NCBI GenBank assembly: GCA_023404715.1
Contig: JAEYAR010000073.1
Location: forward strand, 1-29,175
Length of the DNA stretch: 29,175 nt
Source: Bacillota bacterium
GTDB taxonomy: Bacteria; Bacillota; Clostridia; Christensenellales; Aristaeellaceae
Direction: 5' to 3'
The notes under the pieces: generated by a model
What the model saw: the letters and a program-made list of their open reading frames with translations, nothing else
Told to the model about the DNA's origin: nothing
Database searches by the model: none
In this document: in pieces, positions 7,685 through 14,191 of the stretch
Layout of the letters: each line of letters begins with the position of its first letter
How positions within the stretch are numbered: position 1 is the first letter of the stretch
Translations under genes and position numbers: made by a program

Positions 7685-7721
7685 TAAAAACCTGCCGGGA
7701 GCTATATCCCCGCAGGTTTTA
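7685..7721 (-). terminator. Rho-independent terminator of the XRE regulator gene
   Basis: AAAACCTGC and GCAGGTTTT form a 9-bp stem, extended by a GGG/CCC inner helix around a mismatch. On the minus strand it ends in TTTTTATAT. The upstream arm overlaps the TAA stop of the regulator gene. With A- and T-runs on both sides it may also work in the other direction. Confidence 0.7.
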
Positions 7722-8120
7722 TTGCGCCGTATCGCGCTCTATTTCCTTTTTATCCGCATTCTGCCCGCGCTCCTCCGCCAGGTGGATCGTTCGCAGGTAG
7801 GCGTCGATGATCTTTTCCAGCTCCCTGTAGTATTCGGGTTCCAGTCGGCCCAGGCGCGCTGTTAGGGCGCTGACGTCGTTCAGTGGATAATCCTTTCCTA
7901 AAAGAATTTGGTCTGTTGAGATCTTAAAATAATCACAAAAACGAGCAATCTTCTCCATTGACAGGCCGTTCTTCCCGTTTTCGACCAGCGATATATATGA
8001 AGGCTCTGTTATCGATAATATTTCAGCGAGCTCTTTTTGCTTAAGTCCGGACTGAATTCGAATCTTTTGAATTCGCGCCCCTATCTGTTTTCTCATTTCT
8101 CCATCGGTGGTCAAATCCAT
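7719..8120 (-). CDS. XRE-family helix-turn-helix transcriptional regulator
   Basis: A 133-residue protein with an N-terminal HTH_3/XRE DNA-binding domain at about residues 8-66: IGARIQKIRIQSGLKQKELAEILSIT, then SYISLVENGKNGLSMEKIARFCDYF. The C-terminal half is a charged, probably helical region (residues 75-133) with no recognised sensor domain. An ATG at 8120 is preceded by AAGG at good spacing; a GTG one codon upstream (8123) is an alternative start. It is divergent from the small gene at 8217-8537, and the region between them holds an inverted repeat inside the plus-strand promoter, so it probably represses that gene and perhaps itself. Confidence 0.88.
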   Translation of the reverse strand: MDLTTDGEMRKQIGARIQKIRIQSGLKQKELAEILSITEPSYISLVENGKNGLSMEKIARFCDYFKISTDQILLGKDYPLNDVSALTARLGRLEPEYYRELEKIIDAYLRTIHLAEERGQNADKKEIERDTAQ

Positions 8121-8182
8121 CACCCGCCTTGGTTTAAGTCTACCGCTTTTCTTCGAGAAAATAAATTTACCATTACTAATTT

Positions 8183-8211
8183 TTGAATTGTATTATCGCT
8201 ACAATTATGAT
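8183..8211 (+). promoter_or_regulatory. promoter of the small gene divergent from the XRE regulator
   Basis: TTGAAT (8183-8188), exactly 17 bases, then TATGAT (8206-8211). Transcription would begin near 8218, so an ATG at 8217 or 8220 would have no leader. This bears on the start choice of the next gene. Confidence 0.6.
8186..8206. promoter_or_regulatory. perfect inverted repeat within the promoter spacer, probable XRE operator
   Basis: AATTGTA (8186-8192) and TACAATT (8200-8206) are perfect 7-bp arms around a 7-base spacer. They fill the gap between the -35 and -10 boxes. Size and symmetry match sites bound by XRE dimers, and the regulator gene is next door. Confidence 0.55.
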
Positions 8212-8216
8212 AAAAT

Positions 8217-8537
8217 ATGATGAAGAAAAGCAAAGATTTAAACCAGGAAGAGATAGATGTCATGAGTATCATCTTTCAGAAAATGAAAACGGCCTACCGT
8301 TTCTGGCTCAAACGCGCCATCTCCCGGGGCCGCATCTCGAAAAACAGGGTCTCCCGCATCATGATGCGCCAAGTAGACCTCCCTATAGAGGACATGGATA
8401 CCGACCTGATCTTGATCTGCCTCGCCTGCTTGCAGCCGCAGGCCATGCGCATCGACGCGCGCCTGGACCCCGAAGCCCGGCGTATGCTCGAACGCATCCA
8501 CGAAAGAGACGCAAAAAAAGGATACCCTGACATTTGA
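8217..8537 (+). CDS. small protein of unknown function, divergent from the XRE regulator
   Basis: Up to 106 residues, highly basic in the first half (FWLKRAISRGRISKNRVSRIMMRQ) and helical and acidic near the end. I do not recognise a family. Because the promoter's predicted start point is at about 8218, the ATG at 8217 would be leaderless. An in-frame ATG at 8262, with AGGAAGAG about 9 bases upstream, would give a 91-residue product starting MSIIFQKMKTAYRF and may be the real start. The regulated promoter and divergent regulator argue that the gene is real. The end of the gene doubles as the terminator of the convergent fucU operon. Confidence 0.55.
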   Translation: MMKKSKDLNQEEIDVMSIIFQKMKTAYRFWLKRAISRGRISKNRVSRIMMRQVDLPIEDMDTDLILICLACLQPQAMRIDARLDPEARRMLERIHERDAKKGYPDI

Positions 8538-8550
8538 CGTCAAGGCATCC
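8513..8550 (-). terminator. Rho-independent terminator of the FAD oxidoreductase-fucU operon
   Basis: Two 12-base arms (8520-8531 and 8539-8550, two mismatches) form a hairpin with a 7-base loop. On the minus strand it is followed by seven T residues (8519-8513). It lies 45 bp beyond the fucU stop and inside the last codons of the convergent 8217-8537 gene. Confidence 0.7.
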
Positions 8551-8594
8551 CCGATTAAAATGGGTTTGCGATACAGTGGGCGGCCGGCTCTCCC

Positions 8595-9002
8595 TTACGC
8601 CACACCGACGGTGATCAGGATATTGGCGTATACCCTCTTTTCACCCGTGGAGATGGCCAGGCGTACGTCCTCCTCGCAGCAGCGCTCGTAGAAGGCATAA
8701 CGCTCGATCTTTTGCAGGTCCATGCCTCCGAGCATCCCGCGGAACTCGCCGAAGATCTCAGGCTCAGGCCCGTCCACCGGCTGCATGACCGCCGCATCCT
8801 CTACGACGATTTCCTTTTGCAGCGCCTCAAGCACCTGCGTCACCGTAGGCACGCCCGCGGTCAGGCCCAGAAACACCTTATCCGCGCTGCCGCTGCGCGC
8901 GTTCAAGGGATAATTGCCGTCTGCGATGAGGATCTTGTCGCCGTGCCCGCACAGCGAGAGCGCCCGCATGATCTGCGGATTGATGCATCCATCCAACAAC
9001 AT
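8595..9002 (-). CDS. fucU: RbsD/FucU family sugar mutarotase, FucU-like
   Basis: A 135-residue cytosolic protein of the RbsD/FucU fold, the normal length for the family. It carries CGHGDKILIADGNYP at about residues 18-32, holding the conserved His and Asp. It ends with FYERC...STGE...VYANILITVGV, and the FYER segment favours FucU (L-fucose mutarotase) over RbsD (ribose pyranase). These enzymes interconvert sugar anomers or ring forms after import and are not energy dependent. The ATG at 9002 has AGGT upstream. The gene follows the FAD oxidoreductase gene by 113 bp on the same strand and is followed by a clear terminator, so the two form one short operon. Confidence 0.9.
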   Translation of the reverse strand: MLLDGCINPQIMRALSLCGHGDKILIADGNYPLNARSGSADKVFLGLTAGVPTVTQVLEALQKEIVVEDAAVMQPVDGPEPEIFGEFRGMLGGMDLQKIERYAFYERCCEEDVRLAISTGEKRVYANILITVGVA

Positions 9003-9115
9003 GACGATGACCTGCCTTTCGTTTTACGAAGTTCCCCGCCCTTTTGCCGAATCAGGTCGGGCAATGTCTGTAATAAGCTTTCGACGCGCCGCAATAATAT
9101 CCTGCCGAACAGAGG

Positions 9116-10450
9116 CTATTCGAGAATCGCGCGCCCACAGGCAAGGCGCTTGCGCAACGCACGGATATCGACCTGCCCGGGCAGGCAACCCTCGCGGATG
9201 CACAGCGCCGCAGCGGCCCCTGCCGCCTGACCGGTGGCCATGGCGATCGGCGTCACGCGCACGGCCGCCCCCGCCTCGTGCGTCGCCGACAGGCAGCGGC
9301 CGCTCACGAGCAAATTCTGCGGTGATTGCGCCACGAGGCAGCCGTAGGGAATGGCGTAGTGCTGCCCCTGGCGCAGATGCGTCGTATGCGTCGCGGCGCC
9401 CGCGGGGTTGTGAATGTCGATCGGATAGCCGCCCAGCGCGACCGCATCCGCAAGGCCCTGGGGCGACAAGATATCCTCCGCCGTGAGCAGGTACCGCCCC
9501 ATGACGCGCCGAGATTCCCGCACGCCGATTTGCACGCCGGTCGAAAGAAAGACCGCGTCTTCAAACCCCGCGCACCTCTTTTTGAAGAAAGCAAACAACT
9601 CATGGGCCTGTTTGCGCCCTTCTCGCTCCGCTTGGGATAGCTGCCACGGGTCCGTCGCGCTCAGACGGAGGACGCGGGTCGTATTGACGATCACCTCGCC
9701 CGGGTTTACCGTCTCAAAGAGCAGCACATCCTCCCGCGGCGTGCTGATCTCCCCCGCCGCCTTGGCCGTATCGAACTCCCGATAGAATCCGGCCATCGAA
9801 AGACGGGGGGCTTTTTCGAGCAGCGAGAGATCCTTGACGTTAAAATTGTCCGGGGAGCGGCGGATTTCCGCGCGGATTCGGCCCACATCGACGCCGCCCA
9901 GCTTCATATTGGTCGTCATCGGCTGGCATAGCCCGTCTTCGTCGCGGCCCATCTTCACGCACGCGCCCGCAAAGTAGGCGAGATCCCCATCCCCTGTCGC
10001 ATCGACGAAGATCCGTCCTTCTAGCTGCGTAAGCCCGGCCTTGTTGCACACGGTGACCGCCCGCAGCAGACCGTCATGGGCGCTCGCCTTGGCCAGCATC
10101 GTGTGCAGCAGCACCTCGACGCCGCTCTCCTGCATCATCTGATCCAGCACGAATTTGAGCTGCTCTGCGTCAAAGGGCGTCACCGTGAACACGTAGCCCG
10201 TCGTGTCGCGGATGTGCCCTAGGCACGCGCGACGCTCCGCGAGCCGGTCGACCAGCTCCTGCGCGATGCCGCCGACCACCTGCCGTTCCCCCGCGTGAAA
10301 CGTCATCATAGGGCCGACGCCCGCATTCGTCAGCGTGCCGCCCAGAAAGCCATACCTTTCAATCAGCAGCGTTTTGGCGCCGCCGCGCGCCGCCGCAAGC
10401 GCTGCGATACAGCCTGACACGCCGCCCCCCGCGACGATAACATCCCACAT
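9116..10450 (-). CDS. FAD-dependent oxidoreductase (FAD_oxidored, PF12831-like)
   Basis: A 444-residue flavoprotein. The N-terminal dinucleotide-binding motif is at residues 7-34 (AGGGVSGCIAALAA...LLIERYG), followed by FLGGTLTNAGVGPMMTFH. DATGDGDLAYFAGA lies in the middle, and a C-terminal FAD-contact segment (SATHEAGAAVRVTPIAMATGQAAGAAAAL) follows. This layout is typical of the PF12831 family, whose members often sit in carbohydrate loci, although reactions are poorly known. The ATG at 10450 has GAGGGGG about 8 bp upstream and a strong promoter 33 bp further up. It is the first gene of the operon with fucU. A sugar or sugar-derived alcohol or acid is a reasonable but unproved substrate. Confidence 0.88.
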   Translation of the reverse strand: MWDVIVAGGGVSGCIAALAAARGGAKTLLIERYGFLGGTLTNAGVGPMMTFHAGERQVVGGIAQELVDRLAERRACLGHIRDTTGYVFTVTPFDAEQLKFVLDQMMQESGVEVLLHTMLAKASAHDGLLRAVTVCNKAGLTQLEGRIFVDATGDGDLAYFAGACVKMGRDEDGLCQPMTTNMKLGGVDVGRIRAEIRRSPDNFNVKDLSLLEKAPRLSMAGFYREFDTAKAAGEISTPREDVLLFETVNPGEVIVNTTRVLRLSATDPWQLSQAEREGRKQAHELFAFFKKRCAGFEDAVFLSTGVQIGVRESRRVMGRYLLTAEDILSPQGLADAVALGGYPIDIHNPAGAATHTTHLRQGQHYAIPYGCLVAQSPQNLLVSGRCLSATHEAGAAVRVTPIAMATGQAAGAAAALCIREGCLPGQVDIRALRKRLACGRAILE

Positions 10451-10482
10451 ACGGTTTCCCCCTCAGGCTTTATTCCGATGAC

Positions 10483-10512
10483 ATTATACAACCTTTTGAT
10501 GCGCTATGTAAA
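10483..10512 (-). promoter_or_regulatory. promoter of the FAD oxidoreductase-fucU operon
   Basis: On the minus strand TTTACA (10512-10507), 18 bases, then a perfect TATAAT (10488-10483). The 5' edge of the -35 region abuts the first 32-bp hairpin repeat at 10516. Confidence 0.65.
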
Positions 10513-10515
10513 TAA

Positions 10516-10547
10516 GGGACGTCCCTCCCCATCGGGGGAACGTCCCA
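10516..10547. repeat. 32-bp hairpin repeat, copy 1
   Basis: GGGACGT and ACGTCCC arms enclose a second complementary pair (TCCCC and GGGGG). The 32 bases match the copy at 10637-10668 at 30 of 32 positions. There is no T-tract on either strand. Copy 1 touches the promoter of the FAD oxidoreductase gene. Confidence 0.7.
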
Positions 10548-10636
10548 CTGCGTGTCGGCAAAGCCGGCGGATACGATTACAGTCTTGCAGACGGCTTTTG
10601 GTTTGTCTGACTTCGATAAGTTTGTCGACAGTCCGA

Positions 10637-10668
10637 GGGATGTCCCTCCCCATCGGGGGTACGTCCCA
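10637..10668. repeat. 32-bp hairpin repeat, copy 2
   Basis: A near-identical second copy (30 of 32) of the 10516-10547 element, 89 bp away in the same orientation and 17 bp beyond the stop of the GH172-type gene. One outer pair is a G-T wobble here, so the stem is preserved. The 10451-10684 gap holds this pair and the promoter at 10483-10512, with no gene I can support. Confidence 0.7.
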
Positions 10669-10684
10669 GCAAATAAAGCACAGG

Positions 10685-11770
10685 TCAAATGATCTCGAGA
10701 TAATCCTTGTCCGGCAGGGGCGCGAACGGCGCGGTGGGCAGCGTCTGATACCAGTACGCCACCGAGGCGATGTCGTCCTGCAGCGGCAGGTAGCGGCCGC
10801 CGCTGCGCCAGCCCAGCGCCTGAATCGTCACCTTCAGCTCCTCTTCAAAGCGCACAGGGTCCGTCAGGTGCCATCGGTACATGCCAAAGCGCATCTGGCT
10901 CTTGTATAGCTTGTCCGGCAGGATCACCTGCGGCAGGCCCGCGTAGGGCGTGGTGAACGGCACGTACTTGTCGTGCGTGAACGGGTCCTCAAAGTCGTAC
11001 GATCCGCAGAAGTAATCCTCCGTGCCCGTACCGCAGATCGTCGGAAAATCCCTGTCCCCGTCGATGAAGAACTTGATCTCTCCCTCTCCCCACCAACCGC
11101 GGTTGTTTACGCCCCACGCCATGTAGGTGCCTACGTAGTGCCCCTTGCCCTTCACGCCGTCCAGGATCGTGTATACTTCCTTGTACGGCAGCGGGTTTAC
11201 GCGCCTGAACTGCGCGCAAAAATACGCAGCGTCCGCCTCTACCTCCGTCAGGCAGTAGTCGATCTGGTAGTAGATCGTCACCGGCTCCTCCGCGCGGTTT
11301 TCCAGCGTCATGCGGCAGTGCCTGCGAAACGGCATCGGCCAGTAGCAGTTGAACGCGCTGCCCGGGTTGACGCAAACCGCCAGAGACGACACCTGCGCGT
11401 ACTCGCCCCACCCGCATGCGAAGAAATCCCCGATCGGCGATTCCACCGACGCGTCCTCCTGACGGTCCCAGTACATCCGTAGGATCGTATTGCGCCAATT
11501 ACCCGTCGGCGTCAGCCAGATGTGCTGAATGCAGCCCGGGCCCTCTATATCCGCGATCTCAAACGTCTCGCCCGGCGCAATGATGATGTAGGGGTTCACC
11601 TTCCAGCCCAGGCCCAGGTCGCGCGCGGCCCGCTTCGCGTTCCCTTCCTCCAGCGGGCATTTCCCGCCGCCGCCTACCGCCCCCTTGTAGTTCTCCGGCG
11701 AGATCGACCGCGTCTTCGCGCCCGACAGCCGGAAGATGTCCGACATGCCTCCGATTCCGTTGTATGCCAT
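10685..11770 (-). CDS. DUF2961 protein, glycoside hydrolase family GH172-like
   Basis: A 361-residue protein of the DUF2961 family, members of which are classified as GH172 (alpha-D-fructofuranosidase and D-arabinofuranosidase activities are known in the family). Two conserved acidic motifs stand about 20 residues apart near residues 235-260, WWGEGEIKFFIDGD and GTGTEDYFCGSYDF; they match the region holding the two catalytic glutamates. No signal peptide is present, so it acts in the cytoplasm. The start at 11770 is chosen because GAGGAGGAAG precedes it; the frame runs further up to 11851, but those codons lie in the leader. It has its own promoter and is not tightly linked to the following FAD oxidoreductase gene. 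Expected substrate: a furanoside-containing oligosaccharide. Confidence 0.87.
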   Translation of the reverse strand: MAYNGIGGMSDIFRLSGAKTRSISPENYKGAVGGGGKCPLEEGNAKRAARDLGLGWKVNPYIIIAPGETFEIADIEGPGCIQHIWLTPTGNWRNTILRMYWDRQEDASVESPIGDFFACGWGEYAQVSSLAVCVNPGSAFNCYWPMPFRRHCRMTLENRAEEPVTIYYQIDYCLTEVEADAAYFCAQFRRVNPLPYKEVYTILDGVKGKGHYVGTYMAWGVNNRGWWGEGEIKFFIDGDRDFPTICGTGTEDYFCGSYDFEDPFTHDKYVPFTTPYAGLPQVILPDKLYKSQMRFGMYRWHLTDPVRFEEELKVTIQALGWRSGGRYLPLQDDIASVAYWYQTLPTAPFAPLPDKDYLEII

Positions 11771-11849
11771 GTGTTCTTCCTCCTCTTCTTTATTGATCAG
11801 CCGCGCCCACGGCGCAGCCTGACGTCGCTCTCGGTCTTTTTCTGTTTCC

Positions 11850-11878
11850 ATTCTATTTCATCGCGCAGAAACCTTCAA
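11850..11878 (-). promoter_or_regulatory. promoter of the GH172-type gene
   Basis: On the minus strand TTGAAG (11878-11873), 17 bases, then TAGAAT (11855-11850). It gives a leader of about 70 nt before the start at 11770. It separates this gene from the redox cassette, which ends at 11937. Confidence 0.6.
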
Positions 11879-11936
11879 CGATTGGCTTTGCGTGTTTTTT
11901 TGCGTATTTTGCGCTCTTTGCCGCGAAAAACCCTAC

Positions 11937-13067
11937 TTAGTGCATCCACATAAAGACGACCGTCGCCGTAAGCACTAGCGCTGTAAGCAGCTTGATCATC
12001 GGCATCGCGCGGCGCAGAACGTCGGACGCCTCAAAGAGCGCGCGCGTGCGCGTGACGATGCCTGCGAGCAGCGCCGAGGGCGCGAGGAACGCCGCGCAAT
12101 ACGTAGAGAGCAGCAGGAGCATCCTGCCCCGCTCCACACCCGACTGCACGCCCGCGAGCAGCGTCGCCAGGTAAACCTGCCCGGCGCAGAGAAATTCGCT
12201 CGCCGCCACCCCGGCGCCCGCGACGGCGACCGCCGCGCCCAGATGGATCGGATGGTCGGCCACCGCTTTGCGCAAGGCGCGGTTCAGGCGTCCACGAAGG
12301 CCGGCCGGCAGCTGGTTGCGGACCTTGCCATACCGCTCGCGCAATGCGTTCATAGCGTCCATCAGGTTGAGCGCGATCAGCACGCCAGAAAGCGCCGTCG
12401 CCAGAAAGCGCACCGCCGCGGGCAGCCAGGCGGCCTGCCAGCGCCCCAGCAGCGCGTACAGCGCCGTGCCGATCAGGAAATAGCACGCGCCCTTGACCGC
12501 GAGATAGAGCGCGGCATAGCGCCCGGCGTTTCGCCCCGCGGACAGCAGCGCGGAGAGCAGCACCAGCAGCATCGATAGCGCGCAGGGGTTCAGCCCTGCG
12601 ATCAGGCCCGCGGTCACGCACGCGCTCACCCCCAGTATCCTTGCGCCGCCCGCCGCCTCCCCCTCTCGCTGCGTCAGCGCCTCTTCCGCCGAGAGCGCCT
12701 CTCCCGCACAGAGCGCGGATTCGAGCGACGCCAGGATCGCTTCCGCCCCGGCGTAGTACGTATCGCGCAAAAAGACCGCCGGCGCCATCTGATCCGCCTC
12801 CGGTACGCCGTAGCGCGCGAAGAGCGCCTGCGCCGCGGGCAGGTCGGCGGCGATGTTCACCTCCTCGACGGTGAGCCGTGAGCGCACGCTTCCCTGCGTC
12901 GTCTGCACCTCGATCTCCTCCGGCAGCTCGCCGAGCAGCGCCTTTACGCGCGCACAGCTTTGGCAGGCCGTTACGTATAGGTAGGTAATGCGGCTTTCGG
13001 GCATCTCCGCCCGGGCCGTCGCGGCCATGAGTAGCGACAGGCACAGCAGCGCGAGCGTCCGCTTCAT
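11937..13067 (-). CDS. thioredoxin-CcdA fusion, DsbD-like transmembrane thiol-electron carrier
   Basis: A 376-residue membrane protein. Residues 1-20 are a signal peptide. Residues about 26-118 form a thioredoxin-like extracytoplasmic domain with C35-Q-S-C38 and an APAVF segment in the cis-proline position. From about residue 142 a CcdA/DsbD-type membrane domain follows, with the two expected intramembrane cysteines at C162 (GLNPCALSM) and C294 (SEFLCAGQV). Family knowledge: such proteins pass electrons from cytoplasmic thioredoxin across the membrane to reduce extracytoplasmic disulfides. The likely partner is the secreted protein at 13405-14187. The ATG overlaps the stop of the 13064-13384 gene (ATGA), with GAGGAGG just upstream. 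It is the last gene of the transporter-redox operon. No terminator was found in the 166 bp after it. Confidence 0.85.
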   Translation of the reverse strand: MKRTLALLCLSLLMAATARAEMPESRITYLYVTACQSCARVKALLGELPEEIEVQTTQGSVRSRLTVEEVNIAADLPAAQALFARYGVPEADQMAPAVFLRDTYYAGAEAILASLESALCAGEALSAEEALTQREGEAAGGARILGVSACVTAGLIAGLNPCALSMLLVLLSALLSAGRNAGRYAALYLAVKGACYFLIGTALYALLGRWQAAWLPAAVRFLATALSGVLIALNLMDAMNALRERYGKVRNQLPAGLRGRLNRALRKAVADHPIHLGAAVAVAGAGVAASEFLCAGQVYLATLLAGVQSGVERGRMLLLLSTYCAAFLAPSALLAGIVTRTRALFEASDVLRRAMPMIKLLTALVLTATVVFMWMH

Positions 13068-13384
13068 GCGCGCACCTCCTCGTAAAGGCGCACCGCAGAG
13101 GCCTGCGGGTACGCGCTCAGCAGCGTCCGTACGCGCCCGCTCAGGTTTTCGACGCGGTATGGCGTCCCTATCGCAAGGGCGGCTTCGAGCTCCGCCATCG
13201 CGCGGCTCAGCACGGCGGCGCGGTGGATTTCACACGGCTGGGGATCGCCGAAGAATTCCTCGCTCAGGGCGAGCACGACGGCCTCGGGCAGCGTCAGGCG
13301 CTGCAGTCGATCCTCAAAAAGGACGCGGCCGTCCGCCGCGCGGATCTCCAGCACGAGATGGCGGCGGCGCTTCTTCCCAAACAT
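13064..13384 (-). CDS. small cytosolic protein of unknown function in the redox cassette
   Basis: A 106-residue protein that I do not recognise. It starts MFGKKRRRHLVLEIR, with no signal peptide, and contains a single cysteine (QPCEIH), so it is not a thiol oxidoreductase itself. The rest looks like a small alpha/beta fold with a conserved-looking helix (HRAAVLSRAMAELEAALA). ATG at 13384 is chosen because GGGAGGGAG precedes it; the open frame continues upstream only to a TTG. It begins 20 bp after the stop of the secreted thioredoxin-like gene and overlaps the start of the CcdA-type gene by 4 bp, so it should be made together with them. Confidence 0.65.
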   Translation of the reverse strand: MFGKKRRRHLVLEIRAADGRVLFEDRLQRLTLPEAVVLALSEEFFGDPQPCEIHRAAVLSRAMAELEAALAIGTPYRVENLSGRVRTLLSAYPQASAVRLYEEVRA

Positions 13385-13404
13385 CGCGCTCCCTCCCCAA
13401 TGTG

Positions 13405-14187
13405 TCAATGGACTCGCGCCGCGGTCACCGGGGATGGTGCGATGATCGCCTCAACCTCCGGCGTCACGGCGTCCGGGTGCTCCTCGATGCGGCTGGGGAG
13501 CGAGAGCTGGATGGCGTCCTTGCCCATCAGCCAGTCTTCGCCATAAACCACGAGCGGCACGTAATATTGGTCCTCCGGGATGCCGTAGGCCGCATGTACG
13601 GCGCGCTCGGCCAGCATGCCCTCCTGCGTGCCGACGTCCAGGCGGACGACCTCTACGTCCGCGGGCAGGGCCCGGTCGATCCATTTGGAGACCTTTTTAC
13701 AGTCCTCGCAATAGGCGCTGTAAAAGTAAAGCACGCTGCGTTTGCGCTGCGCCCGGCGCTCGTCGCGCGCCTGTCGCAGGGCGGCATAGCCCGGGTATCG
13801 GGCGTCGCCCGAGCGCAGATATTCTAAGAGCGCCTCGTCCGCGGACCCGTCCGCCGGAAAGGCCGCCTCGCCGATCAGCACGACCGGCAGTTCAAACCCC
13901 TCCGCCGCCTGATCGCCCAGGCGCTCCGCCAGCTCCCCATAGCGCTCGGGCTCCCTGCGCACGTTGTACAGGCGGATGTCGCGTCCGTCCTGCGCGGCGT
14001 CCAGCAAGGACCGGTAGCGCAGGTAGAGCTCGTCCTCTACGGTGCAGTTGTCCGCGCAGGGCGTCACAGCGCCCATACAGCCCCCGCAGGGATCGATGCA
14101 GTAGATCTCCAGCGCCTCCTGCGCCGCCGCCGCAAAGGGCATAGACAGCAGGAGCGCGACCAGCGCCAACATGCGGTTCGTCTTCAT
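13405..14187 (-). CDS. secreted tandem thioredoxin-like protein
   Basis: A 260-residue protein with a signal peptide (residues 1-22, cleavage near AAAAQ). Domain 1 (about 25-125) opens with five cysteines at 30, 34, 37, 44 and 48, and has a LPVVLIG segment at residue 100 in the cis-proline position. Domain 2 (about 150-250) carries C160-E-D-C163 in LYFYSAYCEDCKK and VPLVVYGEDWL at residue 210. Both match a thioredoxin fold; the first has an unusual multi-cysteine active region that might bind a metal or hold several disulfides. It probably exchanges electrons with the DsbD-like protein at 11937-13067. The ATG follows the stop of the transporter ATPase gene by 4 bp, with AAGGA upstream, so it is translated as part of the transporter operon. 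Confidence 0.8.
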   Translation of the reverse strand: MKTNRMLALVALLLSMPFAAAAQEALEIYCIDPCGGCMGAVTPCADNCTVEDELYLRYRSLLDAAQDGRDIRLYNVRREPERYGELAERLGDQAAEGFELPVVLIGEAAFPADGSADEALLEYLRSGDARYPGYAALRQARDERRAQRKRSVLYFYSAYCEDCKKVSKWIDRALPADVEVVRLDVGTQEGMLAERAVHAAYGIPEDQYYVPLVVYGEDWLMGKDAIQLSLPSRIEEHPDAVTPEVEAIIAPSPVTAARVH

Positions 14188-14191
14188 AGAA

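Noticed and set aside
8183..8530. Overlapping plus-strand frame to the small gene next to the XRE regulator
   Set aside because: It would start inside the promoter -35 box, and its product is a low-complexity Arg/His/Pro-rich shadow.
10470..10688. 72-residue minus-strand frame over the hairpin repeats
   Set aside because: It is made of the repeat arms and lacks a ribosome binding site and any domain, so it is a by-product of the repeat element.
12988..13827. Plus-strand open frame across the redox genes
   Set aside because: It crosses two well-supported genes in antisense and has the Arg/Pro/Ala-rich composition typical of GC-rich shadow frames.
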